DNA from: Serratia liquefaciens ATCC 27592
Lineage (GTDB): Bacteria; Pseudomonadota; Gammaproteobacteria; Enterobacterales; Enterobacteriaceae
DNA: 64,000 nucleotides
Assembly: GCF_000422085.1 (NCBI RefSeq)
Contig: NC_021741.1
Location: 124,001-188,000 of the forward strand
Reading direction: 5' to 3'
Shown here piece after piece: positions 32,106-41,027 of this stretch. The translations under genes and the position numbers were made by a program. The notes beneath the pieces are model-generated. The model made no database searches, was not told the origin of the DNA, and worked only from the letters and a program-made list of their open reading frames with translations. The first letter of the stretch is position 1. Each line of letters opens with the position of its first letter.

Positions 32106-33187
32106 CGACACTGATTCACGTATTGGGATCTGACATCCCGCATCACAATCAGACGGTGCTGCGTTTCTTCAACGATGTGTTGGCGAAACGCCTGCCGTCC
32201 GAACAGACGCGTCATTTTATGGTGGCTGCCAAAGATGCCGCTGCGTTAGGGGTGTTTCCCGAGCTGAGCATTGAATGCCATCCGGACAAGAAAAGTCTGG
32301 CGATGGCGGTCATCGCCCGCGCGCAGGCCGATCGCAATCAGCGTTTCTTCCTGCACGGCCAGTTTAACCCTACGCTGTGGTTGGCGTTGCTGAGCGGTAA
32401 AATCAAGGCCGATCAGGTGAGTTGGCATATCTGGGGCGCTGATTTGTATGAAAACGCCACCAGTTGGAAATTCCGCCTGTTCTATTTGCTGCGCCGTATT
32501 GCGCAGGGCAGAGTGAGACACGTGTTCGCGACCCGCGGTGATATTATTCATTACCAGCAGCGCCATGCCCGCGTACCGGCCTCTCTGTTGTATTTCCCGA
32601 CGCGGATGGATCCGGCGTTAACCGGCATTGAGGTAGAGAAAAACCTGGCCGGGCCGATGACCATTCTGGTGGGGAACTCTGGCGATCGTACCAACCGTCA
32701 TATTGAGGCGTTGAAAGCGATTCATCAGCAGTTTGGCGCCGAGGTGCGGGTGATCCTGCCGATGGGCTACCCGGCCAATAACGACGCCTATATTGAACAG
32801 GTGCGCAGCGCCGGGCTAGAGCTGTTCAGCGCCAGGAACCTGCAGGTGCTGACGCAGCAGGTGGCGTTCGACGATTACCTGAATATTCTGCGCGAGTGCG
32901 ATCTGGGTTACTTTATTTTTAACCGCCAGCAGGGCATAGGCACGCTGTGTCTTCTGATCCAGTTTGGCGTGCCCTTTGTGCTGAGCCGGCAGAACCCGTT
33001 CTGGCAGGATCTGGCGGAGCAACATCTGCCTGTGCTGTTCTATGGCGATTCGCTGGATGAGGCGGTCGTGCGTGAAGCGCAACGCCAACTGGCCTCCGTC
33101 GATAAACAGGCCATCGCTTTCTTCAACCCTAACTACGTTGATGGCTGGCAGCAGGCATTAACCCTGGCGGCAGGGGACAACGTATGA
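32102..33187 (+). CDS. wecF: TDP-Fuc4NAc:lipid II Fuc4NAc transferase
   Basis: Membrane-associated glycosyltransferase (family 56; RffT) that adds the third sugar to make ECA lipid III. 361 residues, close to the 359 of E. coli. Conserved parts include [23 protein letters not shown], the [10 protein letters not shown] segment, [13 protein letters not shown] and [10 protein letters not shown]. Overlaps by 4 nt at both ends (wzxE and wzyE). Confidence 0.96.
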   Translation: MTTLIHVLGSDIPHHNQTVLRFFNDVLAKRLPSEQTRHFMVAAKDAAALGVFPELSIECHPDKKSLAMAVIARAQADRNQRFFLHGQFNPTLWLALLSGKIKADQVSWHIWGADLYENATSWKFRLFYLLRRIAQGRVRHVFATRGDIIHYQQRHARVPASLLYFPTRMDPALTGIEVEKNLAGPMTILVGNSGDRTNRHIEALKAIHQQFGAEVRVILPMGYPANNDAYIEQVRSAGLELFSARNLQVLTQQVAFDDYLNILRECDLGYFIFNRQQGIGTLCLLIQFGVPFVLSRQNPFWQDLAEQHLPVLFYGDSLDEAVVREAQRQLASVDKQAIAFFNPNYVDGWQQALTLAAGDNV

Positions 33188-34560
33188 CGCTGGCGCAATT
33201 TGGCGGGTTGTTTATCGTTTATCTGGTGAGCGTGCTGTTTATTCTGACGCTGGCTTACCAGGAGTTTAGGCGCGTCCGTTTCAATTTTAACGTCTTCTTT
33301 ACGCTACTGTATTTGCTGACGTTTTACTTCGGTTTCCCGCTGACCTGTCTGCTGGTGTTTCAGTTTGACGTCGAGGTGGTACCGGTAGAGTTTTTACTCT
33401 ATGCGATCCTCTCCGCTACTGCTTTTTATGCGATTTATTACGTCAGCTATAAAACCCGGCTGCGAAAGCGCAGCGTGCAACCGCGTAAGCCGGTATTCAC
33501 CATGAACCGGGTGGAAACCCATCTGACCTGGATGTTACTGGCGCTGGTGGCGATGGCGACCGTCGGCATTTTCTTCATGCAAAACGGTTTCCTGCTGTTC
33601 AAGCTCAACTCTTACAGCCAGATTTTCTCCAGCGATGTCTCTGGGGTGGCGCTCAAGCGGTTCTTCTATTTCTTCATCCCGGCGATGCTGGTGGTGTATT
33701 TCCTGAAGCAAGATCTGCGCGCCTGGTTCTTTTTCCTGGCGGCGACGGTGGCCTTTGGCATCCTGACTTACGTGATAGTTGGCGGTACCCGCGCCAATAT
33801 CATTATTGCCTTCTCGCTGTTTCTGTTTATCGGCATCGTGCGCGGCTGGATCTCGTTGTGGATGCTGGTGGCCGCCGGCGTGTTTGGTATCGTCGGCATG
33901 TTCTGGCTGGCGTTAAAGCGCTACAGCCTGGACGTCAGCGGTCCCGAAGCGTTCTATACCTTCCTTTACCTGACGCGCGATACCTTCTCGCCATGGGAAA
34001 ACCTGGCGCTGTTGCTGCAGAACTACGACAAGATTGATTTCCAGGGCCTGGCACCGATAGTGCGCGATTTCTACGTGTTCATTCCGGCCTGGCTGTGGCC
34101 GGGGCGACCAGACACGGTGCTCAATAGCGCCAACTATTTCACCTGGGAAGTGCTGAATAACCATTCCGGCCTGGCGATTTCACCCACGCTTATCGGCTCA
34201 CTGGTGGTAATGGGCGGTGCGGTGTTTATTCCCGTTGGCGCGGTGCTGGTCGGGATGATCATCAAGTGGTTCGACTGGCTGTATGAGATGGGCAAAAGCG
34301 AACCTAACCGGTATAAGGCCGCGATATTGCAAAGTTTCTGCTTCGGTGCGGTATTCAACATCATCGTGTTGGCGCGGGAAGGGGTAGATTCCTTTGTCTC
34401 GCGAGTGGTGTTCTTCTGCCTTATTTTTGGCGCCTGCCTGCTGATGGCTAAGTTGTTGTACTGGCTGTTTGACACTGCCGGGTTGATTAAGGCGCGGGTA
34501 CGGCGTACGCGTACGCTGGCATCGACGCCATCATCCGTACGGGTCGACGGCCTTCTGTAA
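33184..34560 (+). CDS. wzyE: ECA polymerase
   Basis: Integral membrane polymerase that joins ECA trisaccharide units. 458 residues, about 8 more than E. coli WzyE, with some 11 membrane segments. Conserved loop features: [11 protein letters not shown] and the periplasmic stretch [18 protein letters not shown], then [11 protein letters not shown]. The tail after the last helix is basic and then runs [18 protein letters not shown]; it is the least conserved part. wecG starts 14 nt after the stop. Confidence 0.95.
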   Translation: MTLAQFGGLFIVYLVSVLFILTLAYQEFRRVRFNFNVFFTLLYLLTFYFGFPLTCLLVFQFDVEVVPVEFLLYAILSATAFYAIYYVSYKTRLRKRSVQPRKPVFTMNRVETHLTWMLLALVAMATVGIFFMQNGFLLFKLNSYSQIFSSDVSGVALKRFFYFFIPAMLVVYFLKQDLRAWFFFLAATVAFGILTYVIVGGTRANIIIAFSLFLFIGIVRGWISLWMLVAAGVFGIVGMFWLALKRYSLDVSGPEAFYTFLYLTRDTFSPWENLALLLQNYDKIDFQGLAPIVRDFYVFIPAWLWPGRPDTVLNSANYFTWEVLNNHSGLAISPTLIGSLVVMGGAVFIPVGAVLVGMIIKWFDWLYEMGKSEPNRYKAAILQSFCFGAVFNIIVLAREGVDSFVSRVVFFCLIFGACLLMAKLLYWLFDTAGLIKARVRRTRTLASTPSSVRVDGLL

Positions 34561-34574
34561 GGGTAATAATAACG

Positions 34575-35315
34575 ATGGACGCAAAAATTTCGGTTCCTCA
34601 ATATGAGCTGCGCGGTTTCAGCCTGTGGGGATTTCGCGATATGGCGCAATGCCTGGATTTTCTGTTTGACGGCGGCCGGGTAAAGCAGGGCACGCTGGTC
34701 GCGATGAACGCCGAAAAGATACTGAAGGCGGAGGAAGATACGGCGTTGCACGCCTTGCTGGATGAAGCGGAATACAAGTATGCCGACGGCATCAGCATGG
34801 TGCGCTCAATACGCCGTAAATACCCGGGGGCGCAGGTATCACGCGTCGCGGGAGCCGACCTGTGGGAAGCGTTGATGCAGCGTGCCGGACGCGAGGGTAC
34901 GCCGGTCTTCCTGATTGGCGGCAAACCCTCGGTGCTGGCGGAAACCGAAGAGAAGCTGCGTAGCCAGTGGAATGTAAACCTGGTGGGCAGCCAGGACGGT
35001 TATTTCAAGCCTGAACAGCGAGATGCGCTGTTCGAGCGCATTCGCGGCAGCGGTGCCGCCATAGTGACGGTGGCCATGGGATCGCCGAAACAGGAAATCC
35101 TGATGCGTGACTGCCGTAAAGTGCATCCGCAGGCGCTCTATATGGGCGTAGGCGGTACTTACGACGTGTTCACCGGGCACGTGAAGCGTGCGCCAAAGAT
35201 TTGGCAGAACCTCGGTCTGGAGTGGCTCTATCGGCTGTTAAGTCAACCGAGCCGCCTGGGACGCCAACTGAAACTGCTGAAGTTTGTCAGCTATTATTAC
35301 CGCGGCAAGATGTAA
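34575..35315 (+). CDS. wecG: UDP-ManNAcA:lipid I ManNAcA transferase
   Basis: Glycosyltransferase of family 26 (WecG/TagA; RffM) that adds ManNAcA to make ECA lipid II. 246 residues as in E. coli. Family signatures: [12 protein letters not shown] (substrate Asp), [19 protein letters not shown], and [12 protein letters not shown] plus [18 protein letters not shown]. The C-terminal amphipathic, basic part ([18 protein letters not shown]) probably holds it to the membrane. Last gene of the ECA operon. Confidence 0.97.
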   Translation: MDAKISVPQYELRGFSLWGFRDMAQCLDFLFDGGRVKQGTLVAMNAEKILKAEEDTALHALLDEAEYKYADGISMVRSIRRKYPGAQVSRVAGADLWEALMQRAGREGTPVFLIGGKPSVLAETEEKLRSQWNVNLVGSQDGYFKPEQRDALFERIRGSGAAIVTVAMGSPKQEILMRDCRKVHPQALYMGVGGTYDVFTGHVKRAPKIWQNLGLEWLYRLLSQPSRLGRQLKLLKFVSYYYRGKM

Positions 35316-35682
35316 GAACGATGCTGGGGCGGAAGATCCCGCCCCGGCGCGCCATGTTGTTCAAATAACCTGCTTTATGACGGATTCGTCAGCACTCCTA
35401 TAACCTCAGCCCATAAACTCGCCTGTATTTATTCCATAAAGTTTTAAATTGCGGTTTGCTTATAGCGGCAAAATGCGAAACGATACCGCCCGGAAATTAT
35501 CCCTGAGCGTTGGCGCAAAACGTGATAGCGCTTAACGACGTTTTTCTCACCGTAAGATCGTCCCATCACAAGCTGGTGTCCGCCAACGCGGCGGGAGAGG
35601 TTTTACGCTATTTTCATTAAAACAATAACGACCGGTAACGGCCGGCATGCAAACACAATCAAAAAAATAATATTGAGGATTT
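35316..35682 (+). promoter_or_regulatory. wecG-thrP intergenic region with a GcvB-type pairing site
   Basis: 367 nt. At 35326-35345 a 7-bp hairpin (GGGGCGG/CCGCCCC) follows wecG but has no T-run, so it is only a weak terminator candidate. The rest should contain the thrP promoter, which I could not assign. The CA-rich stretch CAAACACAATC at 35650-35660, 23 nt before the thrP start, is complementary to the G/U-rich R1 region of the small RNA GcvB; E. coli yifK is a known GcvB target. Confidence 0.45.
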
Positions 35683-37086
35683 ATGGCACACAAAGAAAAA
35701 CCGCAAGGCCTACACCGGGGGCTGGAAGCCCGGCATATCGAGCTGATTGCTCTGGGGGGCACCATCGGGGTGGGCCTGTTTATGGGCTCGGCCAGCACGC
35801 TGAAATGGGCGGGGCCATCGGTATTGTTGGCTTATATCATCGCCGGCCTGTTCGTGTTCTTCATTATGCGTTCGATGGGCGAGATGCTGTTCCTTGAACC
35901 GGTCGCGGGCTCCTTTGCCGTTTATGCCCATAAATACATGAATCCCTATTTTGGCTACCTGACCGCCTGGGGCTATTGGTTTATGTGGATTGCCGTAGGC
36001 ATCTCGGAAATCACCGCCGTTGGGGTCTACGTGCAGTTTTGGTTCCCGGAAATCCCGCAGTGGATACCGGCGTTAATCGCCGTGGCGATGGTAGCGCTGG
36101 CCAACCTGGCCGCCGTGCGCCTGTACGGCGAGCTGGAGTTCTGGTTTGCTATGATCAAGGTTACCACCATCATTGTGATGATTTTGGTGGGGTTGGGGGT
36201 GATCTTCTTTGGCTTCGGGAATGGCGGGCAGCCGATTGGCTTTGCCAACCTGACCGAGCACGGCGGTTTCTTTGCCGGCGGCTGGAAGGGTTTCCTGTTC
36301 GCGCTCTGTATTGTTGTGGCGTCCTATCAGGGCGTTGAACTGGTGGGGATCACCGCCGGTGAAGCCAAAAACCCGCAGGTGACTCTGAAGCGTGCGATTA
36401 ACAATATCCTGTGGCGTATCCTGATCTTCTACGTCGGTGCCATTTTTGTCATCGTCACCATCTTCCCCTGGAACGGCATTGGCACCGCAGGTAGCCCCTT
36501 CGTGCTGACCTTTGCCAAAATCGGCATCGTCGCTGCCGCCGGTATCATTAACTTTGTGGTGCTCACGGCTGCGCTTTCAGGCTGTAACAGCGGGATGTAC
36601 AGCGGTGGCCGTATGCTGTACGCACTGGCTAAAAACCGGCAGTTGCCGGCGTCGTTGACCAAGCTGTCCGCCAACGGCGTGCCGGTTAACTGTATCGCCG
36701 TGACCATTGCCTGCCTGCTGGTCGGCTCGGGGTTGAATTACCTTATCCCCAATCCACAGGCGGTGTTTGTCTATGTCTATAGCGCCAGCGTGTTGCCAGG
36801 CATGGTGCCGTGGTTCGTGGTACTGATTAGCCAACTGTATTTCCGTCGCGCCCATAAAGAAGCGATTAAAACCCACAGCTTTAAGTCGATTATGTTCCCC
36901 TATGTGAACTATCTGACCATCGCTTTCTTGGTCTGCGTGCTGATCGGCATGGGAATTAACCCGGATACGCGAATTTCTTTGCTGGTCGGGGCGATTTTCT
37001 TAGCGGCAGTCAGCCTGTGCTACTTTGCTTTCGGCATGCACAAGAAACATCATCCGGCTGAAAAACGGACAGAAACACAGCAATAA
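35683..37086 (+). CDS. thrP: Threonine/serine:proton symporter (YifK)
   Basis: Amino acid-polyamine-organocation (APC) family permease of 467 residues and 12 membrane segments. N-terminal [25 protein letters not shown] is the family's substrate loop; further on, [15 protein letters not shown] and [19 protein letters not shown]. It matches E. coli YifK over its whole length and sits in the same place between wecG and the tRNA cluster. The ribosome site is GAGGAT. A GcvB-type site lies in the 5' UTR. Confidence 0.93.
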   Translation: MAHKEKPQGLHRGLEARHIELIALGGTIGVGLFMGSASTLKWAGPSVLLAYIIAGLFVFFIMRSMGEMLFLEPVAGSFAVYAHKYMNPYFGYLTAWGYWFMWIAVGISEITAVGVYVQFWFPEIPQWIPALIAVAMVALANLAAVRLYGELEFWFAMIKVTTIIVMILVGLGVIFFGFGNGGQPIGFANLTEHGGFFAGGWKGFLFALCIVVASYQGVELVGITAGEAKNPQVTLKRAINNILWRILIFYVGAIFVIVTIFPWNGIGTAGSPFVLTFAKIGIVAAAGIINFVVLTAALSGCNSGMYSGGRMLYALAKNRQLPASLTKLSANGVPVNCIAVTIACLLVGSGLNYLIPNPQAVFVYVYSASVLPGMVPWFVVLISQLYFRRAHKEAIKTHSFKSIMFPYVNYLTIAFLVCVLIGMGINPDTRISLLVGAIFLAAVSLCYFAFGMHKKHHPAEKRTETQQ

Positions 37087-37171
37087 CCGGTGAAAAGGGG
37101 CTACGGATAGCGCTTTCCTGCGCGGGAGTGAGCAAAGCGTAATCAAACACAACATTTCTGCGAAAAAGCAC

Positions 37172-37200
37172 TAGACAGGATTGTGTTAAATCCGTAGTAT
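37172..37200 (+). promoter_or_regulatory. tRNA operon promoter
   Basis: TAGACA, 17 nt, TAGTAT, followed by a GC-rich stretch (CCCCTCCCGC) like the stringent discriminator of stable RNA promoters. It ends 21 nt before tRNA-Arg. Confidence 0.7.
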
Positions 37201-37221
37201 CCCCTCCCGCAACGGCGCTAT

Positions 37222-37298
<77 letters not shown>

Positions 37299-37360
37299 TT
37301 AAGTTTGTGTGCAAGAGCTGCGGTGGTAGTATTACCGCGTGAAGTAGTTAAGAAGTAATG

Positions 37361-37436
37361 GTGGCTATAGCTCAGTTGGTAGAGCCCTGGATTGTGATTC
37401 CAGTTGTCGTGGGTTCGAGTCCCATTAGCCACCCCA
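37361..37436 (+). tRNA. hisR: tRNA-His (anticodon GTG)
   Basis: 76 nt with encoded CCA. Acceptor GTGGCTA/TAGCCAC, with discriminator C that pairs with the post-transcriptional G-1. Anticodon GTG in TTGTGAT. Confidence 0.98.
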
Positions 37437-37479
37437 CTTCCTAAGAGAAGTGAAGAATTTTAAGCTGTTTTGTGACTGT

Positions 37480-37566
37480 GCGAAGGTGGCGGAATTGGTA
37501 GACGCGCTAGCTTCAGGTGTTAGTGTTCTTACGGACGTGAGGGTTCAAGTCCCTCTCTTCGCACCA
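37480..37566 (+). tRNA. leuT: tRNA-Leu (anticodon CAG)
   Basis: 87 nt with encoded CCA and a long variable arm (TGTTCTTACGGACG), as expected for leucine tRNA. Anticodon CAG in TTCAGGT. Same order as in E. coli. Confidence 0.97.
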
Positions 37567-37597
37567 CACAAAATGTCTAATAAATTTAATATTTACA

Positions 37598-37626
37598 TAG
37601 ACATAAGCGATAAAATTTAGTAGTAT
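37598..37626 (+). promoter_or_regulatory. Internal promoter for tRNA-Pro
   Basis: TAGACA, 17 nt, TAGTAT: the same two hexamers and the same spacing as the promoter at 37172-37200. It lies in the 74-nt gap between tRNA-Leu and tRNA-Pro, so tRNA-Pro could be made separately. Confidence 0.55.
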
Positions 37627-37640
37627 CTGCAACAAGAAAT

Positions 37641-37717
37641 CGGCGAGTAGCGCAGCTTGGTAGCGCAACTGGTTTGGGACCAGTGGGTCGGAGGTTCGAA
37701 TCCTCTCTCGCCGACCA
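37641..37717 (+). tRNA. proM: tRNA-Pro (anticodon TGG)
   Basis: 77 nt with encoded CCA. Acceptor CGGCGAG/CTCGCCG, anticodon TGG in TTTGGGA. Essentially the E. coli proM sequence. Its last 18 nt plus 6 flanking bases are repeated 160 nt downstream. Confidence 0.98.
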
Positions 37718-37725
37718 CATTCAAG

Positions 37726-37751
37726 AAAACCCGCTTTTAGCGGGTTTTTTT
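37726..37751 (+). terminator. Terminator after tRNA-Pro
   Basis: AAAACCCGC, TTTTA loop, GCGGGTTTT and a T-run. Ends the tRNA operon. Confidence 0.93.
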
Positions 37752-37884
37752 ACATCTGTAGTTTATAGGATGAGCACCTCCGAAGGAGGTTTGAGCCGAG
37801 CGCAGCGAGACAACGTTGCTTTAGCAGCGGCCCGTAGGGCGGCATCGCAGATGCAAGTCATCCTCTCTCGCCGACTACATTCAG
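37752..37884 (+). ncRNA. rtT-like tRNA-tail repeat element
   Basis: Begins after the first terminator and ends in a 24-nt near-copy (one mismatch) of the tRNA-Pro 3' end and flank (37860-37883 against 37700-37723, exactly 160 nt apart). Between are three small stems: ACCTCC/GGAGGT, AGC/GCT pairs around GAGCGCAGCGAG, and GCATC/GATGC. E. coli tyrT carries similar 178-bp repeats (rtT RNA) that each include the tRNA 3' end, so I infer the same kind of element. A second terminator follows. The 76-codon frame through it is not a gene. Confidence 0.5.
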
Positions 37885-37915
37885 AAAAGCCCGTTCAGCA
37901 ATGAACGGGCTTTTT
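37885..37915 (+). terminator. Second terminator after the tRNA-tail repeat
   Basis: AAAAGCCCGTTCA, short loop GCA, TGAACGGGCTTTTT. Strong intrinsic terminator; an unrelated stem replaces that of the first terminator. Confidence 0.9.
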
Positions 37916-38004
37916 GCTTTCTGACATTCCGCTTTGCGTCCTCCTGCACTGGTTTTGCCTCTGCCCGCTATCTATCGTATCCCGCCAGGACGCTTTTGGC
38001 TTGG

Positions 38005-38022
38005 TGTTGGCTTCCGGCGACA
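38005..38022 (+). promoter_or_regulatory. GlrR-type binding site 1
   Basis: TGTT-N10-GACA, one mismatch from the GlrR (YfhA) site TGTC-N10-GACA. It lies about 270 nt upstream of the glmZ start. Confidence 0.6.
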
Positions 38023-38036
38023 TCGGCATGCCGCAT

Positions 38037-38054
38037 TGTCGTCAGCTTGAGACA
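38037..38054 (+). promoter_or_regulatory. GlrR-type binding site 2
   Basis: TGTC-N10-GACA, a perfect match to the GlrR consensus, 32 nt after site 1. Confidence 0.75.
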
Positions 38055-38099
38055 TTTAATGAATTGATTTTATTGAATAAAAATGACTTTGGCTTAAGT

Positions 38100-38117
38100 C
38101 GTCGTTTTAAGGCGACA
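38100..38117 (+). promoter_or_regulatory. GlrR-type binding site 3
   Basis: CGTC-N10-GACA, one mismatch from consensus, 63 nt after site 2. Three such sites upstream of a sigma-54 promoter are the known layout at glmY and, in Yersinia and relatives, glmZ. Confidence 0.6.
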
Positions 38118-38247
38118 TATCTGCAAACGTCAGGTGATAGCAGCAGAAAGGGCAGTGAGCGGAATGAAACGAAGTGCTGAGATTAAATCTGTTTTAATTC
38201 AGCTTATTAGGCTTTTCGCCTGAAGGAACGATGCGTTTTTCCCAAAG

Positions 38248-38266
38248 TTGGCACGCCAAGTGCAAT
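38248..38266 (+). promoter_or_regulatory. Sigma-54 promoter of glmZ
   Basis: TTGGCACG, 5 nt, TGCAAT with the GG (38250-38251) and GC (38262-38263) dinucleotides spaced as in -24/-12 promoters. Transcription should start at about G38276. Confidence 0.85.
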
Positions 38267-38275
38267 ATCCACCAT

Positions 38276-38496
38276 GTAGATGCTCATTCCACCTCTTATG
38301 TTCGCCTTAGGCTTCATAAACCCTGGGAATGACGCAGAGCCGATTTAGGGTGCCTATTGCCCACCAGAACGATGACGGCGTTGCTTGCAATGGTCGACAT
38401 CACACTCCGGGCATAACGTTGAGTGAGGCACCGCCCCTGTTGTCCTAGACCTGATTGCTTTTTATACACTTGCCACCGCGGCAAGTGTTTTTTTTT
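38276..38496 (+). ncRNA. glmZ: Small RNA GlmZ
   Basis: Hfq-dependent small RNA that activates glmS mRNA (glucosamine-6-phosphate synthase) by pairing; RapZ and RNase E inactivate it, and GlmY protects it. The 5' end GTAGATGCTCATTCC matches E. coli GlmZ. CTTATGTTCGCCTTAG and AATGACGCAGAGCCG are shared too, as is the glmS-pairing region AACGTTGAGTGAGGCACC near 38417. It ends in a strong terminator, at about 221 nt against 207 in E. coli. Position between proM and hemY is the same as in E. coli. The promoter is of the sigma-54 type with GlrR sites. Confidence 0.92.
38467..38496 (+). terminator. GlmZ terminator
   Basis: CACTTGCC, loop ACCGC, GGCAAGTG and nine T. It also provides the 3' U-tail expected for Hfq binding. 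Confidence 0.95.
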
Positions 38497-38499
38497 GCC

Positions 38500-38627
38500 T
38501 AATACCCATCATATTTGAAGCCACAGCTGCGTTGACTGCGCGCTCTCACCCCAGTCACTTGGTTGACCAAGCTCCTGGGGATTCGTGAGCTTGCCGCCTT
38601 GCTGTGACTCCAACTATCTTGGGTATA
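38500..38627. repeat. ERIC (IRU) element
   Basis: Full-length enterobacterial repetitive intergenic consensus of about 127 bp. The ends are the known inverted repeats (AATACCCATCATATTTGAAG at the left; CTTGGGTATA at the right), and the central palindrome CCCAGTCACTTGG...AAGCTCCTGGG is present. It is placed three bases after the glmZ terminator T-run and before the hemY terminator. ERICs do not code for protein and move in trans by an unknown route. Confidence 0.95.
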
Positions 38628-38639
38628 AACAACGTTAGA

Positions 38640-38669
38640 TAAAAAAGGCGCGACCTGTGGGCGCGCCTT
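38640..38669 (-). terminator. Terminator of the hem operon
   Basis: On the - strand AAGGCGCG, 9-nt loop, CGCGCCTT then TTTT, about 20 nt after the hemY stop. Confidence 0.88.
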
Positions 38670-38688
38670 GAAGACAGTGCATTGTGCG

Positions 38689-39882
38689 TTATTCGCCGTT
38701 CTGCTTCAGCGTCAGCATCAGGCCTTCACGACGCATCTGTGCGGCTTCATCCGAGCGGTGCAGCTTCTCCAGCACGTCAGCCAGCCAAGCGTAATCGTAG
38801 GCATCTGGACGCTGTTTCAGCGCTTCCCGGAATGCATCGGCCGCCGCCTGCCATTCGCCGTGCTTCATCAGCAACTGGCCCAGGGTACTGTTCAGCAGTG
38901 GTGTGGCACCATGCTGCTTCACCTGCTGACGCAACGCTTTCTCCAGCTGTTGCGGGTTGCCGGACTTCAGACGCGGGATCAGCAACACCAGGCGTTCGTC
39001 ATACTGGCGCTTGAGGCTGTCGAGCACGATCTCTTGCGCCAGTTCATGGTCATTGCATTCGATCAGGTGCTCCACCATCGCGATTTGCAACGGCACCTCA
39101 TGCCGGATTTTGCGGCTCTGATCTTTCCACCAGCGTTTCAGGCCATCGCTGCCCTCATCCGCCATCGCCTGATTCATCAGGCCAATGTAGGCCTGTTGTT
39201 GCAGCGCCTGCAGCTCAGCCTCGTTGTGCAGATTGATCTTGCTCATCGACGGCAGGATCTCCAGCAATGAGGCAAAAGCGCCGGTGCGCAGATAAGCCAT
39301 TTCCGCCAGTCGCAATACTTCGGGATGACGCGGAGCCTGGTTAAGCAGGCGATCGACACCGTGGCGTGCCGCATGGTTTTCGCCCTGAGCCAGTTGAATG
39401 CGCACGCGGGTGATGTCTACCGGCAGCTGGTCGGTGTCGGCGGCTTCGGCGGCGCGTTCCAGGTACTGATTGGTACGGAAATCGTCACCCCGTTGCTGTG
39501 CGGCCTCAGCAGCTAACAGGTAGTTCACCACCGGTTGTTCAGCGTGATCGGCATTGCGCGTCAGCAGTTTTTCAACCTGCTTGTAATCACCTTCGGCCAG
39601 TTTGATCAGCGCGGCCTTGGTCTGCTTACGCGCACGGCTGCGTTTGCGGCCCAGGAACCAGCCGCGAGTGCGGGCGCTGGTGCTGAAGATGCGGCGCAGG
39701 ATCCACTCGATCACCAGCAGCACCACAAACAGCAAGATACCCATGATCACCAGGCCGGTGACGCTGGTTTCGATATTGTAGTTATCGGTCTGAATCAGCA
39801 CATAGCCCTGATGGCCGGCCAACATCGGCCCAACCACCACGCTGGCGATCAGCACCAGGAACAGAAATAGCACGCGTAACAT
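38689..39882 (-). CDS. hemY: Heme biosynthesis-associated TPR protein HemY
   Basis: Inner-membrane protein of 397 residues encoded with heme genes. Two N-terminal membrane helices (MLRVLFLFLVLIASVVVGPML and VTGLVIMGILLFVVLLVIEWILRRIF) are followed by a tetratricopeptide-like domain (LNQAPRHPEVLRLAEMAYLRTG and similar). This is the enterobacterial HemY, not protoporphyrinogen oxidase, which bears the same name elsewhere. The molecular role is not settled. It starts 3 nt after hemX. Confidence 0.95.
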   Translation of the reverse strand: MLRVLFLFLVLIASVVVGPMLAGHQGYVLIQTDNYNIETSVTGLVIMGILLFVVLLVIEWILRRIFSTSARTRGWFLGRKRSRARKQTKAALIKLAEGDYKQVEKLLTRNADHAEQPVVNYLLAAEAAQQRGDDFRTNQYLERAAEAADTDQLPVDITRVRIQLAQGENHAARHGVDRLLNQAPRHPEVLRLAEMAYLRTGAFASLLEILPSMSKINLHNEAELQALQQQAYIGLMNQAMADEGSDGLKRWWKDQSRKIRHEVPLQIAMVEHLIECNDHELAQEIVLDSLKRQYDERLVLLIPRLKSGNPQQLEKALRQQVKQHGATPLLNSTLGQLLMKHGEWQAAADAFREALKQRPDAYDYAWLADVLEKLHRSDEAAQMRREGLMLTLKQNGE

Positions 39883-39885
39883 GGC

Positions 39886-41010
39886 TTATCCCTCCTGATG
39901 AGCGGCAGGGGACTGGGCCATCAGATTGCGCACCCGGGTCTGCATCAGTTTTTCCAGCAGCGGCTGGCTTTTCAGCTGATCCGGCACGTCCATGGTGATC
40001 GACTGCTGGCTCAGGGTATCCAACTCTTCCAGGAACGCTTTCGTGGCCGGGTCGGTGGTATCGAAGTAGGCGCGAACCCAAGTGGAAATGGTCTCCAGCG
40101 ACTGCTTATACACTTCGTTCTGATGGCGTGGGATGGCCTGTGCGGCAACCAGCAGGCGCGAACGGATATTTTCGCGCAGGTAAATGTCCTGGTTCGGGGC
40201 CAGCAGCGGCTCGGCATTGCTATCGCGGCGGCGGACGGTAATAAAGTCGGCCATAAAGTTGTGCCAGCTTTTGGCCAGGTTTTGCCGCCATTCGCCGATC
40301 GAGCTCGACAGCTCGCTGCTGTCTTGATCCATCGGCGCTTCGTCGCTGTCGTTATCCGCCAGGCGCAGATTATCCACCTGATTGGACAACTGATTGGTCT
40401 TGAGAATGATGCCGTCGAAATCCACCTGAGTCAGCGTGGACAGCGTGCTGACGTCTTCGGTGATGGCGCGACGAACCTCGAGCAGGCTCGGGTCATTCAT
40501 GTCAGCCAGGCTGGCATCGGCGCTTTTTAACAGCGCGGCGGCGGTGGTGACGTCCTGATCGCTCCACAGCTTACGCCCGGCCATCTTCACCAGAAAATCG
40601 GCCTGCGCCAGCAACCAGGTTTTGGCGTCGCTGCCGGAGATGATGGCGACTTTCTCTTGCAGTTCATTGAGCTGTCGCGCCAGGGTTGCCTGTTCGCGAT
40701 CGGCGGCGTCCAGCGTTTTGCCCTGTTGCTGCAGCAGGCCTTCCAGCGCGCTTCTTTCCTGCTGTTGGTTCTGTTTCAGCGCTTCAAGCTGTTGCTGCAA
40801 CGTTTGGTTGGCGGCGATAAGCTGCTGCGCCTGTCGATGTGTATGGTAATAGCCGCCGGCAGCCAGAGCGATAACCAGCACGATCGCGATCGCGCCCAAC
40901 ACCGGGCCGGTATTTTTACCTTTACGCTTTTCAGCGTCTGGCTGCTGGGGGCTCTCAACCGCAGAGGTTGGTTCTTCAACCGGGGCGGATGGGGTATTTT
41001 GTTCCGTCAT
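39886..41010 (-). CDS. hemX: HemX, membrane protein of the hem operon
   Basis: Start taken at ATG 41010 ([13 protein letters not shown]), giving 374 residues against 393 in E. coli. A Pro/Glu-rich cytoplasmic start precedes one membrane helix ([21 protein letters not shown]). A coiled coil rich in Gln and Leu follows (residues about 65-135), then a periplasmic domain. Often annotated as a uroporphyrinogen methyltransferase, but it lacks the methyltransferase fold; its function is unknown. It lies 17 nt after hemD. Confidence 0.93.
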   Translation of the reverse strand: MTEQNTPSAPVEEPTSAVESPQQPDAEKRKGKNTGPVLGAIAIVLVIALAAGGYYHTHRQAQQLIAANQTLQQQLEALKQNQQQERSALEGLLQQQGKTLDAADREQATLARQLNELQEKVAIISGSDAKTWLLAQADFLVKMAGRKLWSDQDVTTAAALLKSADASLADMNDPSLLEVRRAITEDVSTLSTLTQVDFDGIILKTNQLSNQVDNLRLADNDSDEAPMDQDSSELSSSIGEWRQNLAKSWHNFMADFITVRRRDSNAEPLLAPNQDIYLRENIRSRLLVAAQAIPRHQNEVYKQSLETISTWVRAYFDTTDPATKAFLEELDTLSQQSITMDVPDQLKSQPLLEKLMQTRVRNLMAQSPAAHQEG

Positions 41011-41027
41011 AGTGGCACATCCCATAG

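Noticed and set aside
37674..37904. 76-codon frame starting within tRNA-Pro
   Set aside because: Begins inside the tRNA and runs through a terminator and the rtT-like element. Such frames are a known false call next to tRNA genes.
37914..38180. 88-codon frame upstream of glmZ
   Set aside because: It covers the three GlrR-type sites and has no recognisable protein features.
38500..38627. ERIC palindrome as a possible CRISPR repeat or terminator pair
   Set aside because: There is only one copy, and the length and end sequences are those of ERIC.
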